64,000 nucleotides of DNA from the NCBI GenBank assembly GCA_017354895.1, contig CP071498.1, positions 3,162,001-3,226,000 on the forward strand. The letters are read 5' to 3'. Position 1 is the first letter of the stretch, and the number at the start of each line of letters is the position of its first letter. This DNA comes from Podospora comata. Taxonomy: Eukaryota; Ascomycota; Sordariomycetes; Sordariales; Podosporaceae. The translations under genes and the position numbers were made by a program. Below are positions 12,301-23,808 of this stretch, one piece after another. The notes beneath the pieces were generated by a model. It was not told where the DNA came from, made no database searches, and was given only the letters and a program-made list of their open reading frames with translations.

Positions 12301-15300
12301 GCAAAACCCCCAGATGCCCCCTGAAGCTGGCTACATGTATGGCACTGCCATATTTGCAGGTCGACCATTCATTGACATCTGCCCCAAGACCCAGCAACAG
12401 GTTGATAGTACTGATATTTCCTGCGCAGCACGCTTGGTACAAAGCACCGCAGTCCTCGACTGGGTAGCCTAACTCGACCAAGTTCTCGATGCACTCATCC
12501 ATACCGTTGGAGGCAGCCCTGGCGAGGGGTCCAGTGTTCCTGCGAGTTGGGCTGCTCACCTTTACACCATTAAGATGCTCCAGTATCAGCTGAACAATCT
12601 GGACGTTCTTGCCAGCGATGGCTGATGTGAGAGGCGAGGAATACAAGCCTCCCTGTCCACATGGGTTTGCACCAGCTTGTAACAAAACCTCAACAACCTT
12701 CCGATGGCCCTTCTCAGCAGCGGCAGCCAGTGGAGTTCCATACCGTTTACAGGGGATGGCGTGCTTGGCTCCTTTCTCGAGAAGTAAGCGGACGATGTCG
12801 GCGTGCCCTGCAAGGGCTGCTGCTTGAAGTGGGCTCCGGTCCTTTCGTCGTCTAGCATCTAGGTCGATGTTTTGTTGCAGAAGAACCTCGACAACAGCGG
12901 CATGACCCATAGCTGCTGCATTGTAAAGTGCTTCGCCAAGGTCAAGCTCAGCCATCTTTTCCGCTGGGTGCGGTACCGGGCCGTTTGCTTGTAGCTCGTC
13001 TCCCGAGGCCGTTGCAAACTTCAGAATGACCTTGACAACGCCAGCGTGTCCACGAGAAACCGCAGCTTTGAATGGCCCAAGCAATTGTTCAGCTTCAACC
13101 CCAGCCTCCAAAAGTTGCTGTGCCGCGCCGGCCAGACCATACCAAGCCGCATAGGCCAACGGTGTCCTTGATGACACGCCAGAGAGCGCTTTGTCAGATT
13201 TTGCACGGTGCTGGTACTGTTCCCAGGTCGCAAAATTCCTGCGTGAGCCATTTGTCAAGTGGAAGAATCGCATCGTCAGATCCAAGACATCTTCGTCCGG
13301 TTCGTCGTCTTGCTCGCTGTACTTGGCATGCAAACCCCAGGCGCTGGCAGCATAAGGCAAAAACTTGTACTCTTGGAGCTGGTCGGAGTCAGGCGATAAT
13401 GGCTTTGCGAAATCGTCGTAGCAAAGATATGTCAGACACACAGATGCCAAAGTCGACTCGGTCTCGTACTTGGCAACACAGAATAGAGGTTTTGTCTTGC
13501 ATATGTCTTCTGATACCAGAAACTCCTTCACCGAGAAATGTGCCAAGGACACAAACCTGTCTGGTGATACAGTGACCAAGCCACCCAACAACTCAAGCAT
13601 GTCCTCGGGGTCGGTGTCCACGGCATTAAAATCCATGGACTCCTCTCCATTGTCTGGCTCAATCGAGATCGCTTCGGCCAGCTCCTCAAGTGAGAGGTTT
13701 CTGATGCCGCGTACCAACCAAGCAAGTATTTTCCGGACAATCTCCACATCCTCCGGGTGTTCGTCTTCTATACGCTGAAGAATCCGGATGTATGTTTCCT
13801 GCAGCGTGCGCGGGAGGTTGGTCAGAGCAGAGCGGATAGCTTTGTCGTTTCGCAACTTGCACAAGGCATCGATCTGGCACCGCACCCACTGAAACATGCC
13901 TTTTGATCCGGTCACCAGGCTCTCCACAATAACGCTTTGCAACTCTGGATCCCTCAGTTTCAATTTCCTTTGCTTGATCCTTGATGCAACTTCTCCCTCC
14001 ACAAAGTTTTGAATGTCGTCTGCAACATCAGACTGCTCGATGGACGTGGCTGGCAGGCCTTGAAATGCCCGCGCAATTGGGAGCTCGTTCCGACTTGTTA
14101 CAAGAATCTTCAGCCTGGGGCACTGCTCATGGAGGCTCCGTAATGCGTCGGTGAGAGTCACCCATGACGAAGGACTGGTCTCGTCCAAGGCATCGATGAC
14201 AATGATGACTGTCTCGAAGTGGTCACTCATAAAAGTGTTAAAGTCTGCAAGAAGCTCGTCAAACTCGGCCGTAAATGTAGGTGCCAGTCTAAGCTGCTCA
14301 AGAAAGAAGTCTTGGAGGTTTTCGAAGACTCCGCTGTTCTGTTTTGCCAACATGGCCAGGATTGTGCTGAGAATCTTGGCTGGGTCTTGTTTCTGCGAGT
14401 CTTTGTAATCGCAGTAGAAGTAAGCGAGCCCGGTGTTTTGGTCCTGCACCTTTTCTTGCAGGTAGTTGATGATGCTCGATGATAGGATGGTTTTGCCCGC
14501 TCCGGCTAGAGTCCCACATTAGCCCAGGTTCAAAGAGAAAGGAATGGTGGACTGGACGTACGAATGGCGTGCAGCCACAGAAAGCTGTTGTCCTCTCTGA
14601 GCCACCGTTGAAACTGATGGCCGTGCAGAAACCAGGTACCAGAGCTTGCATGACGAAGACTTGTTGCCGCCTTGTGATTTGTAGCGACATTGGCCGGGGC
14701 CAGCCACTCATGCACTTTGGCTGTGCTCTCTGCGTCGATGTATTTTGCAATCAACCTCTGACTTCGTTCAGCCTTTGCCCAACGTTCGCCGGCCAAAGTG
14801 CGTTCCTTGCTAGCCAGCTCTTTTTCGGCCAGCCCAGCCTCGGACTCGACGGCCTCCACATTCTTGGATATGCGGTCTTTGATACCGTCAAAGTCGACAC
14901 TGAAGGGCTTCCAGAGAACCCTCAATGCAGTGGCCAAGCCAACCGCTTGCGTCAACCTCTTGATGCCCTGGCATTTTTCCTTGCCCACGCGGAAGATTTG
15001 TTTGGCTCGGACACAGAACTCGAAGATGGCGATGTAAATGTCGACCATAGGCGCCTTGATATTCTCGTTATCTGGGTATAATGTCGGGTAGCGTTCGAGA
15101 CGGCTGAGAATGGTCCCAATGTTTTCCAACATCAGGGCCAACTTCTCAAAATACTCGCCAAACTCGCGGGCCAGGTCTAGGACGATGCGGAGACTGCCCC
15201 ATAATGGGCAAAGAATGTCGCTGCCATTGGCAAGGATGCTGAGACCATCGCCGTAGGTTTCGAGGCCATTGATGAAGGGGATCAGGGCTTCGCCAACTCG

Positions 15301-15540
15301 GCGTGACTTTGAATGCTGCTTGTGGGTAGCACCAATGGCCTTGAGCTCTTCTATCAATGTCTTTGCGGCAACCGAGGTGTCGAATAACCGGCGCTCATCA
15401 GTGGTCAAGTCTGCGGTGAAATGATTGATGCAGTCTGCGTCGAGCGATCTGAGGGAAATGACGTTGACGGTCATGATGTTGCCAGTTCCTGCTGTCCCGT
15501 ACTTGTTGAAAACAGTAGGGGAGAGGTGAAAGGAGCCCAA
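9362..15540 (-). CDS. giant NLR-like protein: DUF7708 - NACHT - about 33 ankyrin repeats
   Basis: Two exons, 15540-14562 and 14505-9362, joined by a 56-base intron (GTACGT donor, GCTAAT branch, CTAG acceptor), encode 2040 residues. The splice rebuilds the P-loop HAIPGAGKTIL at about residue 324. Residues 30-180 match the fungal DUF7708-type STAND N-terminal domain (ERRLF, LCPLWGSLRIVLDLA). The NACHT module continues with Walker B VIIVIDALDE (about 420) and a sensor-like LKILVTSRNE. From about residue 770 to 1880 there are roughly 33 ankyrin repeats of the TALxAA...LLxxGADV type, many degenerate in the middle. The tail holds a very acidic stretch (about 1940-1975). STAND proteins of this build are NTP-driven switches, many linked to fungal non-self recognition and regulated cell death. 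The effector output here is unknown. Long antisense frames across it are shadows. Confidence 0.93.
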
Positions 15541-15797
15541 CGAGAGATGCTATCGATAAGGGGCTCCTCCTTCCCTGTAATCCGACTGATCCAATGAAAT
15601 TTCAGACATGTTCGCTAGCTTGAGGCATCTGCGTCTCAAAATGAGGCACTTGCTCCTTCTCAGCCCCACCAGCATTTGCCTGTTTAGTGAGTTTGCATAT
15701 GGATCTAACCGCCTCCGGGTTTGAAGTCACGAAACACATACTCACACTAGGTGTGCAAGATGGACGAACCAAAATGTAATAAATTGTTTCTGTGCCC

Positions 15798-16313
15798 CTA
15801 GTTTGACAACGAATTGAGCTCTCCTCCTGCTTTGTAAAGCAGGTAGAAACAGCTGAGATTGCCGATCCACCAAGTGATACCACGGATCTGACTCCACTGT
15901 GGGTGGTCTATGAGGATGTACACAGCGCCGTACGCCACGCGTGCAATTGTGTAGGTCAACCCGGCACGGTTGATCAGGGTTCTGTCAACACCAGCGGTGG
16001 TAGCTAAGCACACGGCGCCAGCAAAGAAGGCGTAGTTCTCGACGGCATTTGCGTGGGCCGACTCGTTGCGTTTGAGCATATCGAGTTGTTTCTGTGTGAT
16101 CTTGCCCGAGGCAACGGCAGCGTCCCCGTACTTGGCAAGATCATAGCGGGGCGACACATTGTGATCGATGCCATACCACTGTTTGAGCGTGCGTGAAGAC
16201 AGAAGGCCGTACGCAAAGAAGAAGTGCAAGCCCAGGAAAAAGGGCGCGTAATTCGGTATGATGACAGTAAGCGGGGCAGCCCGAAGGCCGAGGGCAACAC
16301 CGAGAGATACCAT
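15798..16313 (-). CDS. MAPEG-family membrane protein
   Basis: Single exon, 171 residues, starting at the ATG at 16313. An in-frame GTG further upstream is not used because it precedes no signal and the hydrophobic N-terminus begins at MVSLGVALGL. Four hydrophobic segments lie near residues 1-40, 85-110, 115-135 and 145-165. The segment with HANAVENYAFFAGAV and the following GLTYTIARVAYGAVYI fits the MAPEG signature region (glutathione/eicosanoid-type membrane enzymes). Fungal MAPEG proteins are usually small ER-membrane proteins with presumed glutathione transferase or peroxidase activity. Substrate is not predictable. The 5' end faces a 0.9-kb non-coding stretch. Confidence 0.85.
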   Translation of the reverse strand: MVSLGVALGLRAAPLTVIIPNYAPFFLGLHFFFAYGLLSSRTLKQWYGIDHNVSPRYDLAKYGDAAVASGKITQKQLDMLKRNESAHANAVENYAFFAGAVCLATTAGVDRTLINRAGLTYTIARVAYGAVYILIDHPQWSQIRGITWWIGNLSCFYLLYKAGGELNSLSN

Positions 16314-17250
16314 GGCGACGGGAGAAACTTTGAAGAATTTGTTGTCTGCGCAGTGATGCTGAGCTCGAGAATGGGACCACAGCGGCTTTATACATGTCAC
16401 GCTTTCAGCTGTGCCGCCCGCACAGTGTTCTGCGTGCCGGACTCTTTTCTTTCAGCACAGTGCTGCACTGCTGGCTGGCGGCACAAGACTGGCGGAATTA
16501 CGGCGGAAACACAAACAAAGGATTCTGGTTGACTGTTGACCTGTTAGCGAGAATTAAACGAAAAACACAACAGCAGATACCGTTTTTCGAGGACCGGAAC
16601 AACCAGGACAGTTTCCTTCGGCAATGTGAGGCTTTCTGTTAGCTCGGACTGTAAGTCTTCAAAATTGGCTATGGCTGGTCAGGTGCAGGAGCTATTCTGA
16701 AATAACACAAGTCCTGGCTAGAAACAGGGTTTCCTGTGGTTATTTTTGGGGAATTTCTACTCGAATTATAAACCATGTTCAAATGGGGTGGGAGAAAGCA
16801 CCCCGCACCCCGCACCCCACACCGTTGGACCTCCGCCGTCGAGCTGCGGATAACGGCTGCCAAGATCCGGTCCGCATCCGGTACACCCACATCTCCGCCG
16901 TTAGCGTCAACGGCCGCCACCGTTGACAAGACTCGGTCAAAGAGGACCGACAAACCAAACAGAGGCAAAAAAAGATCGCCAAGTGAAATCAGGTTTCCAC
17001 TCACATGCTCGGAGCCTTCTCCGATCGAGTCTCCATTCGTGCGATCACACCGGCGTCATATACACAGACGCACACGGCAGATTTGCATCATCCCCGCTTA
17101 ATTAGTCAACCTTGACCATCCCGTGTCTTATGCCTATATCACCCTGAGATCTCACCATGATCTGCAGCCCACCAGCATCGTCGTTTCTCAACGTTCCGTC
17201 TTTGACATCTGAACCACATATAGCCAACCAAACACCTCGCAGCCACCACA
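16314..17250. other. intergenic between divergent genes
   Basis: This is the upstream region shared by the MAPEG gene (-) and the PEBP gene (+). It contains three exact copies of a 7-base GCACCCC unit at 16798-16818. No gene was recognised. Confidence 0.5.
16798..16818. repeat. 3 x 7-bp tandem repeat (GCACCCC)
   Basis: Three perfect, adjacent copies of GCACCCC lie in the promoter interval between the MAPEG and PEBP genes. No function is inferred. Confidence 0.8.
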
Positions 17251-17994
17251 ATGCGCAACCCCCCCGAAAGCATCAACCACCTCCTCGACACCCTCACCAA
17301 CAACCCCTCCTCCCCCTCCCTCCGCATCCACTTCCCCACCGAAACCGTCTCCTCCCCAGGCCAGCACCTCTCCACCGCCACCTCCGCAACCCCCCCTTCC
17401 TTCTCCGTCTCGGCCTCGGCCCTCCACAACCTTAAATTCCCCAACAACGACCTCTCCCCCGTCTCCTCCCACATTTCCAACCCTGACGACGACGCAAACA
17501 AACCCTCCACCTCCACCAAAAATGAAGGCCAACCTGACATAAACCCCCTCACCATCCCCCGCTTCCTAATCACCACCCTCGACCTCGACCCCCCCTTCCC
17601 TTCTTTTCCAGTCCTGGGCCCAATCCTCCACGGCATGCAGGCCGACCTGGCATTGTCGACCTCTTTCACGGGCGAGGATGACATTGACACAGACAAGCAG
17701 TTTATCCCTCTGGAGCGGGACACTAGGTTCAACCTAGGTGAGGATGACATAGGGGAAGTGGCGCAGTACATGGGCCCTTCCCCGCCGGGGTGGAGCGAGC
17801 CTCATCGCTATGTTTGTCTGATGTGGCAGCAGCCCGAGGGGTTGACTGGAGACAAAATCAGGGAGGAGATGGGGTGGGGGGGCGCGAGGGATGGGAAGAT
17901 TGGGGCGTGGGAGAGGGTGAGGTTTGATCAGGGGGGTTTCGAGGAGAGGTTTGGGTTGGGGGAGGTGGTGGCGGGGAATTATTTTGTTTGTTGA
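17251..17994 (+). CDS. PEBP-family (phosphatidylethanolamine-binding) protein
   Basis: Single exon, 247 residues, start ATG at 17251. The N-terminal 105 residues are rich in Ser, Pro and Asn, with no signal peptide. From about residue 105 the PEBP fold is recognisable: LTIPRFLITTLDLDPP near 100-115, the pocket motif GPSPPGWSEPHRYVCLMWQ (about 173-191) and the C-terminal FGLGEVVAGNYF. The His of the HRYV motif and the GPxPP turn shape the anion-binding pocket of this family. Members include yeast Tfs1, a carboxypeptidase Y and Ras-GAP inhibitor. The usual first motif (DPDAP) is altered to DLDPPFP, which is seen in diverged fungal members. Role inferred: a cytosolic regulatory or lipid-head-group binding protein. 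Confidence 0.8.
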   Translation: MRNPPESINHLLDTLTNNPSSPSLRIHFPTETVSSPGQHLSTATSATPPSFSVSASALHNLKFPNNDLSPVSSHISNPDDDANKPSTSTKNEGQPDINPLTIPRFLITTLDLDPPFPSFPVLGPILHGMQADLALSTSFTGEDDIDTDKQFIPLERDTRFNLGEDDIGEVAQYMGPSPPGWSEPHRYVCLMWQQPEGLTGDKIREEMGWGGARDGKIGAWERVRFDQGGFEERFGLGEVVAGNYFVC

Positions 17995-18261
17995 TCTGGT
18001 TGGATAACTTCCCAAGGTAGATTGGAATCGGTTTTTCTGGGTATTTCTTAGGATGAGCTATTGCATTGGGTTGGCGTTGGAAAATGATAGTTTGTTCGCG
18101 TTCATAATTTGCTTGAGCAGTTACTGCCATTCACTCCTCCACAGGCACCTGCACCACTCTGCCCGCTTTCCGTTCAAGTCGTGATCTTCCCGGCCATAAC
18201 CACCACTGTCAAACAACCATCTTCCCTCACCGTCAAAGTCTCCCAAGACATCTCAGTGCCC

Positions 18262-20888
18262 CTACTTACTCCCCCCATGCAGCCTCCCTACACTCTCCAC
18301 CGTCACCGCATCCTTATGCCACCTCTTCGCCAAAACCCCTTCCCTAAACACCCACGCCCCCCCAATCGTCGCCCCCGGCCCCACAGTCACCAACCCAGCC
18401 ACCACCAACCCCATCACATTTCCCCACCCCTCCCTCAACATGCCCGCTTGTCTCAAATCCCAAAACAAATACCCCAACCAGACAATGTGGCTCCCAAAAC
18501 CGAAAAGGTAATCCCACTTTAGGAAATTGACCGCAAACGAGGTCAAATCCCCGTAATGTCTCGGGATCCCTCCCGGGAAAAACAACCCCCAGTGTGCCGG
18601 CTCAACCCCGCCGTTTCTCCCCCATACATGTGCCGCTGCTGCTATGATACTCCCCAAGCCGATGTAAATTCGAAGAACGGGGAGGTCTTTGGTGAAGTTC
18701 TTAATCTTGTCTTGGTTGACGGTGTCGCTGAATAGTCTGGAGAGGATGAGCATTGCCAGTGCGGTCCAGATGGGGAAGGGTTGCCAGATGAACAGCCAGG
18801 ATTGGCGTTGGGGGAGGTCAGGGGAGAAGAGGAACCCGATTAGGGGGGTGAGGTAGGCGAGGAGAATGGCAGGGAGGGTGGAGTACGACCAGCGGGTGTT
18901 GGTCAGGCGCTTGTCGCGGGCGGCGAAGGATTCGATGGGGGAGAGGATGTAGTGGAGGTAGAGGTAGAAGGGGCCGATGATGCCCACGCCCATGAGTTGG
19001 CAGAGGGTGAGGAAGAGGTTGGGCCTGTGAGGGGGGTCAGTGATTGAGAAAGGGTAAGGATCTGAGGAGGAGCAAGAACTTACAGTTGCAAGATAGTAAG
19101 CGCATTCGCCCGCCGTGTCGACTCCAGCAGCCAGATCGTAAAGAAGGGCAGCCCCTCAAGCAGAAAGGTGATCATATGCCGGCGGCCTTCTTCCGATGTG
19201 CCGTACATACCCGGCACAAAGATCATATTCACCCACGCCATCGTCTCGTCAAGACTCCTCCAGCCATAAAACGACCGCAGCACCGGAACCAAAGTGTTGT
19301 CAACAGCGATAAAACCCCCATCACGCTGCTCTTTCGCCCACTGCTCCGGCATTCCCACATTCATGATCCAAAAAGCAAGACACGACATCAAAAACAACGG
19401 CAGAGCAAACAACGCCCTCTCGAACCTGCTCTCCCTCCTCCCATCCCCCATGGTCGGGTTGAACGGTGCGGTCACCATGAGTGATCGTTTCGGCAGCGGC
19501 AAGTAATCAATCTTCGTCGCTCCGATCATAACGTGATGAAAAAGCTCGGCAATCAGCTCTCCAAAGTTGGGGAGCAGCCAGTTAATAAAGAATCGAGAAT
19601 AAGCCGTCTGCATGCAGTGGGCTTGTGTCAAGAAGCCTGACGCGTCCACAACCGCAGCTGCCCGTGTTTCCCGTTCCTGTTGGTACTCGGCGAGCATTTT
19701 TTGGATGTCATCCGGCGAGGGACGCAGCTGTCCCGTCTGGGCGCATTTGTCAGCCAGCTTCTTGATCCCATTGGCCAGCGCGGCTGCGCTTTCGATGGCA
19801 ATGTTTCCACCAACTCCCAAGTTGGGGGTCGACTTGTGGATGCTGTCTCCTGCGCAGGTGATTCGCCCCCAGTGCCAGAGTTTGAATCTGCCTTGTTCGA
19901 TCGAGACGAGGCGGTGGACGACGGTTTTTTTCCAGAGGTCCGCGAGGGTGAGACGGTTGGGGTCTGGGCGGAGGATGAGGTCGCCGTTGCGGGCGAGGAA
20001 GGATTGGACTTCTTGTTCGTTGAATTGTGGAATTTCGCCATGGTGGTATCTTCGGGAGAGACGCTCGCCTGCGAACCAGTACACCTTTCCCTCGTCGGCA
20101 ACAATCGTCATTCCAACACGGCCGATATTGTACGATGTATCCAGATGCCCAGTCGTCAGCCCTTCCACCCCGTACGCAATGCCAAACAGCGTGTTATGGT
20201 CAGCGAACAAACCTGCCACCAAAGTCAGCTCCTCTTTCTCTGTCTCTCTTACATTTCTCCCGCTCAACTTACTCTCCCTCTCCCGTTCCACCACCCCCGC
20301 CAACTCCCACATCCTCCCCCTCACCAAACTATTAACCCCATCACATCCCACCAGAACATCCCCCTCAAACTCCTCCCCGTCATCACAAACAACCATCACC
20401 CCCTTGTCCAAATCATGCCTCACCTCCACCACATTCCTCCCCGTCAACAACCTGCTCTTGTCCCTGATGTTATCCACCAACCCCCGCAGAAAAACCTGCC
20501 GCTCCCCCCACGCAGTGCAGTACCCCGTCCTCGCCAGGATAAGCTCAGTACTCCTGTCCTCGCAAATCACGCTCCCGTCTGCTCGACGGGCAGTAAGCAG
20601 GTTGATCCGCTCGGCTTCTTTCTCGATGCGATCCCAGGCCCCGAGCTGGTCGAGGATGCGCGCGCCCGAGCTGACGATGCCGATCGAGGCGCCGACCTGG
20701 GGAGCGAGGTCGGGGCGGCGTTCGAGGAGGAGATAGGGGATGGAGGCTTGCTGAATCTGCTATCAGTGCTTTATATTGACTTGGAAAGTGCGGGGAGGGA
20801 AGAATACCTCAAGCGCATTTGCTAGAGTGAGGCCAGCAACTCCGCCTCCGCAGATGAGGATGCGGAATTCGCGGTCGTCCTTTGCCAT
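18262..20888 (-). CDS. FAD-dependent monooxygenase (PaxM-like) fused to C-terminal multi-span membrane domain
   Basis: Three exons, 20888-20808, 20750-19084 and 19024-18262, close in phase and give 836 residues. The first exon carries the dinucleotide-binding motif ILICGGGVAGLTLANALE (residues 10-27). The DG-type motif LVGCDGVNSLV is at about 160, and the FAD ribityl-binding motif CAGDSIHKSTPNLGVGG is near 330. Residues 1-440 are therefore a group-A flavin monooxygenase, nearest to fungal PaxM-like epoxidases. From about residue 480 the protein continues in frame with seven or more hydrophobic segments (for example ALPLFLMSCLAFWIMNVG and IYIGLGSIIAAAAHVWG). Both parts are in one transcript by the intron evidence. 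The membrane part may anchor the enzyme or be a second catalytic domain. No prenyltransferase or polyketide synthase gene is nearby. Confidence 0.85.
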
Positions 20889-21609
20889 GGTGATTTGTTT
20901 GATCTGTGATAAAAGAGGGAACACACAAGAATACGGTTCGGTGCAGGTTAGGCGACTAAGTATATGACGTGGAGAAAAGAGATATAAAGGCCGAGGCTGA
21001 GGTGAGACAAGAGGCTGGTTGGCTGGGAACGTGCATGAGTTCGGGGACTAGAGACAGCCACATTATGCGTAGGGTGAGAGATGGAATGTGAGATGTGACG
21101 AGCGGCAACAGACGGTATTGCTGATAAGGCTTGAGGGAACACCATCTAGCATCGAACCTGTTTCCGTCGACGTTCCCCAGCAGGTTGAGGGTTCCGCTTG
21201 CTCGCGTATCCCAGGTCACGGTACCCGGGCTATGTCTCACTTGATCTGGTAAAATGCTGGCACTACCCGAGACAAATCGGATCAGCAACGAAGCTATACT
21301 ATTGGTCAAGTCGAGGTCAGTCGGAAGGATGTCATCAGCTTACATGCAGAACCGGAACTTACCACCCGACAAAGGTGTTACATCCCTTCTTATGGTTGTT
21401 ATACTCCAGAACGTAACACCCAACAGGGGAAAGCTCAAGTTGCGAACAATCATACTCCGGGCGATTTTTCTATTATTCCAGCCAAAAACATGGTTCAAGT
21501 CCTGCGTCACAGCAACCAGAGCCGTATATCTTTGTGACGCCCTTCCCACCCCTCTTCCGAAACCAGCAAAAAGCCTATGCCAATCAGCCACTTCCCAACA
21601 CCTAACATC
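20889..21609. other. intergenic, upstream of the monooxygenase
   Basis: This is the 720-base promoter interval of the monooxygenase, abutting the 3' end of the carboxylesterase. No gene or repeat was recognised. Confidence 0.5.
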
Positions 21610-23808
21610 TCAACCCTCCAACACAGTCAACTCCACCCCCAAACTCGCACACAAACCACTCAACTCCCCAAACCCAACCATCCCCCCCTTCCCACCCCAC
21701 TGTAACACCCTCGCCTTTGGCCGCCTCCAATCCACACCCTCCCACCGTCCTAACCTCTCCACCTCCCTCCTCGTCCCCTCAAACCCCCTCACCTCCAAAT
21801 ACCCCTTTCCAAACTCGGGCTTCCCCCACCGCGCAAACGCCCCCCAGTAATCAACCACCAACCGCTCAAAAGCAAAGTCGTTACCATCCCTATCCGGCAA
21901 CCCTCCCCTAGCCTCAGTCCCAAAAACAATCATTTGCTCCCCCGCATGACACTTGTAGTACTCCATATCCAAAATCCCCTTGGGGTACCCGTTGGTGCTA
22001 GGAGGTCGACACCAATCACGGGAGTACCCCGGCATCTGGTAGGTCCGGTTGAAGACAAAATAGTACGTGTCTTTGAAGGTGCCGTGGCGGGAGGCGCTGT
22101 AGGCTTTGGCGAGGGAGGGGCAGGTGAAGATTAACGAGGAGAGAAGGGAGATGGTGCTGTTGAGTATGGCGGCTTCGTTGTTTTGGAGGGCGAGAGTGCT
22201 CGCCGGGAGGGAGAACAGGGAGGTGGAGTTGGCGGGGAGGCCAAAGTGCTTCTGGGCGACGGTGTTGAAATACTGGATGAAGGTTGCGTTGGGGGCCGGG
22301 GGGTCGTCAATCATGACGCCGACTTCGTCGCGGGTGATGCCTAGCATGACGGGAATCTTGGAGGCCAGAGTGGAGGTGAAGTTGAGGGTTGGGGTGGTCA
22401 GGTAGAGACCGTCTTGGACGATACCGCTGGTTTCGTGAGCAAAGACACAAGAAGAATGGAAGCGGAATAGTGGACTTACTAGGCGTTGGTCGGCAGGTTG
22501 ACGAGGTCGAAGCCGCTTAGCTTTCCGAGACAGGCAACTTTGTCTTTTGCATCCAAACAGCCGGCGTCTTTCAACACGTTCTTGGTGGTCGTCTCATAGT
22601 TGTGGGCCAGTGTGTCGTAGAAAATGGCAGGGGTGACAGGCCTTTCCGGGCTTGGGTATCCATCTGGGTTGGACTGTAGGATAGCACGGTGAAATAGACC
22701 CTTTGCCTTTGGCGAGCTGAGGACGACATGAGTGCCCAAAGCACCTGCAGACTCTCCGAATAAGGTCACTTTGTTCGGGTCACCGCCAAAGTACTTGATG
22801 TACTTGTTGACCCACTCCAAGGCAGTAATCATGTCTGAGATGGCGTAGTTTCCCTTGTGGACATCATCATTCAGGTTCAAGAAACCAAGCGAGCCGACGC
22901 GGTAGTTGACAGACACCACCACGACATCGCCCCTCGAGGCAAGGTTGGTTCCATCCGTGTTTGGATTCTTTCCAGAACCGGATGTCAAGCCACCGCCGTA
23001 GAGATATAGCATGACAGGCTTCAACTGTTTCTTGGCATCTTGGTCGGCCATACGCGGCAGGTAAGGCGTCCAGACATTGGCAAACAGGCAGTCCTCGCTG
23101 CTGCCACTGGTGACTTCGCCGATGGGTTGCGAGCAGTCTGCTCCGGCCTTGGTGGCGTCAATCTCGCCGTCCTCTCCGTAATTGGCGACTTTGGAGTAGG
23201 TGAACCGCCTCGGTGGGTCGGCAAAGCGCAGGCCGCGGAATTTCCAGGCGTGTAGGTCGCGGTAACCGGTCACCAGTTTCGAACCAACAAACTGCTGGAC
23301 TTGCCAGTTGGATGAGGTGTCATCGACGGTCTGGTTGGACACTCGGGCTGACTGGGAACAGAGGGTAGGTAACTCGGTGGAGCAATCAACATTGCGAGTC
23401 TTGCCTGTGGCATCAATGGCCCGACACTTATCAGCGTTGGGGTTGCTCTTGGAAACCCAGTATAGCTGGTCCCGTGGGACCACTCCAAGGTATGCTTGAT
23501 AGGGCAATGATCTCGCCAACGTGGTGGTGAATTTGGACTTCTTAGGGTCCCATGTCTCTTCTCCGAGCAGCTGACAGGCCATGGCGGCGGCATAGTTGGG
23601 ACTGGGCTGGTTGATGAGGATGGCGGCGGACTTGTCATTTTCGGCACCTATTCGGGTGTCAGTGATATCACTCTCCATCTTGATCCGACAAGACCTCACC
23701 GTCAAGGTTGTTCTGTGACAGTATGGTCAAACCACCCCCGGTGAACAGACACTGTGTCCCCGGGGCAAGAGCCGTCGCCAGAAATATGATTGTCGTTGAC
23801 CAACGCAT
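21610..23808 (-). CDS. secreted type-B carboxylesterase/lipase with C-type-lectin-like N-terminal extension
   Basis: Three exons, 23808-23700, 23647-22480 and 22426-21610, close in phase and encode 697 residues. The ATG at 23808 starts a signal peptide (MRWSTTIIFLATALAPGTQC). An upstream in-frame ATG would bury it. Residues about 40-140 form an extension with paired Cys and an ending CSTELPTLCSQSA that resembles the C-terminal strand of a C-type lectin fold. The alpha/beta-hydrolase follows: YLYGGGLTSGSG oxyanion loop, the nucleophile elbow LFGESAGALGTH (about 335) and a late VDYWGAFARWGKP segment typical of cholinesterase-type esterases. Predicted role: extracellular ester hydrolysis. The extension could tether the enzyme to glycans, which is inference. 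Confidence 0.9.

Noticed and set aside
19612-20825. Two overlapping plus-strand frames of about 375 codons opposite the monooxygenase
   Set aside because: The minus strand has complete FAD motifs and phase-closing introns. The plus frames are low-complexity Ser/Pro/Arg shadows.
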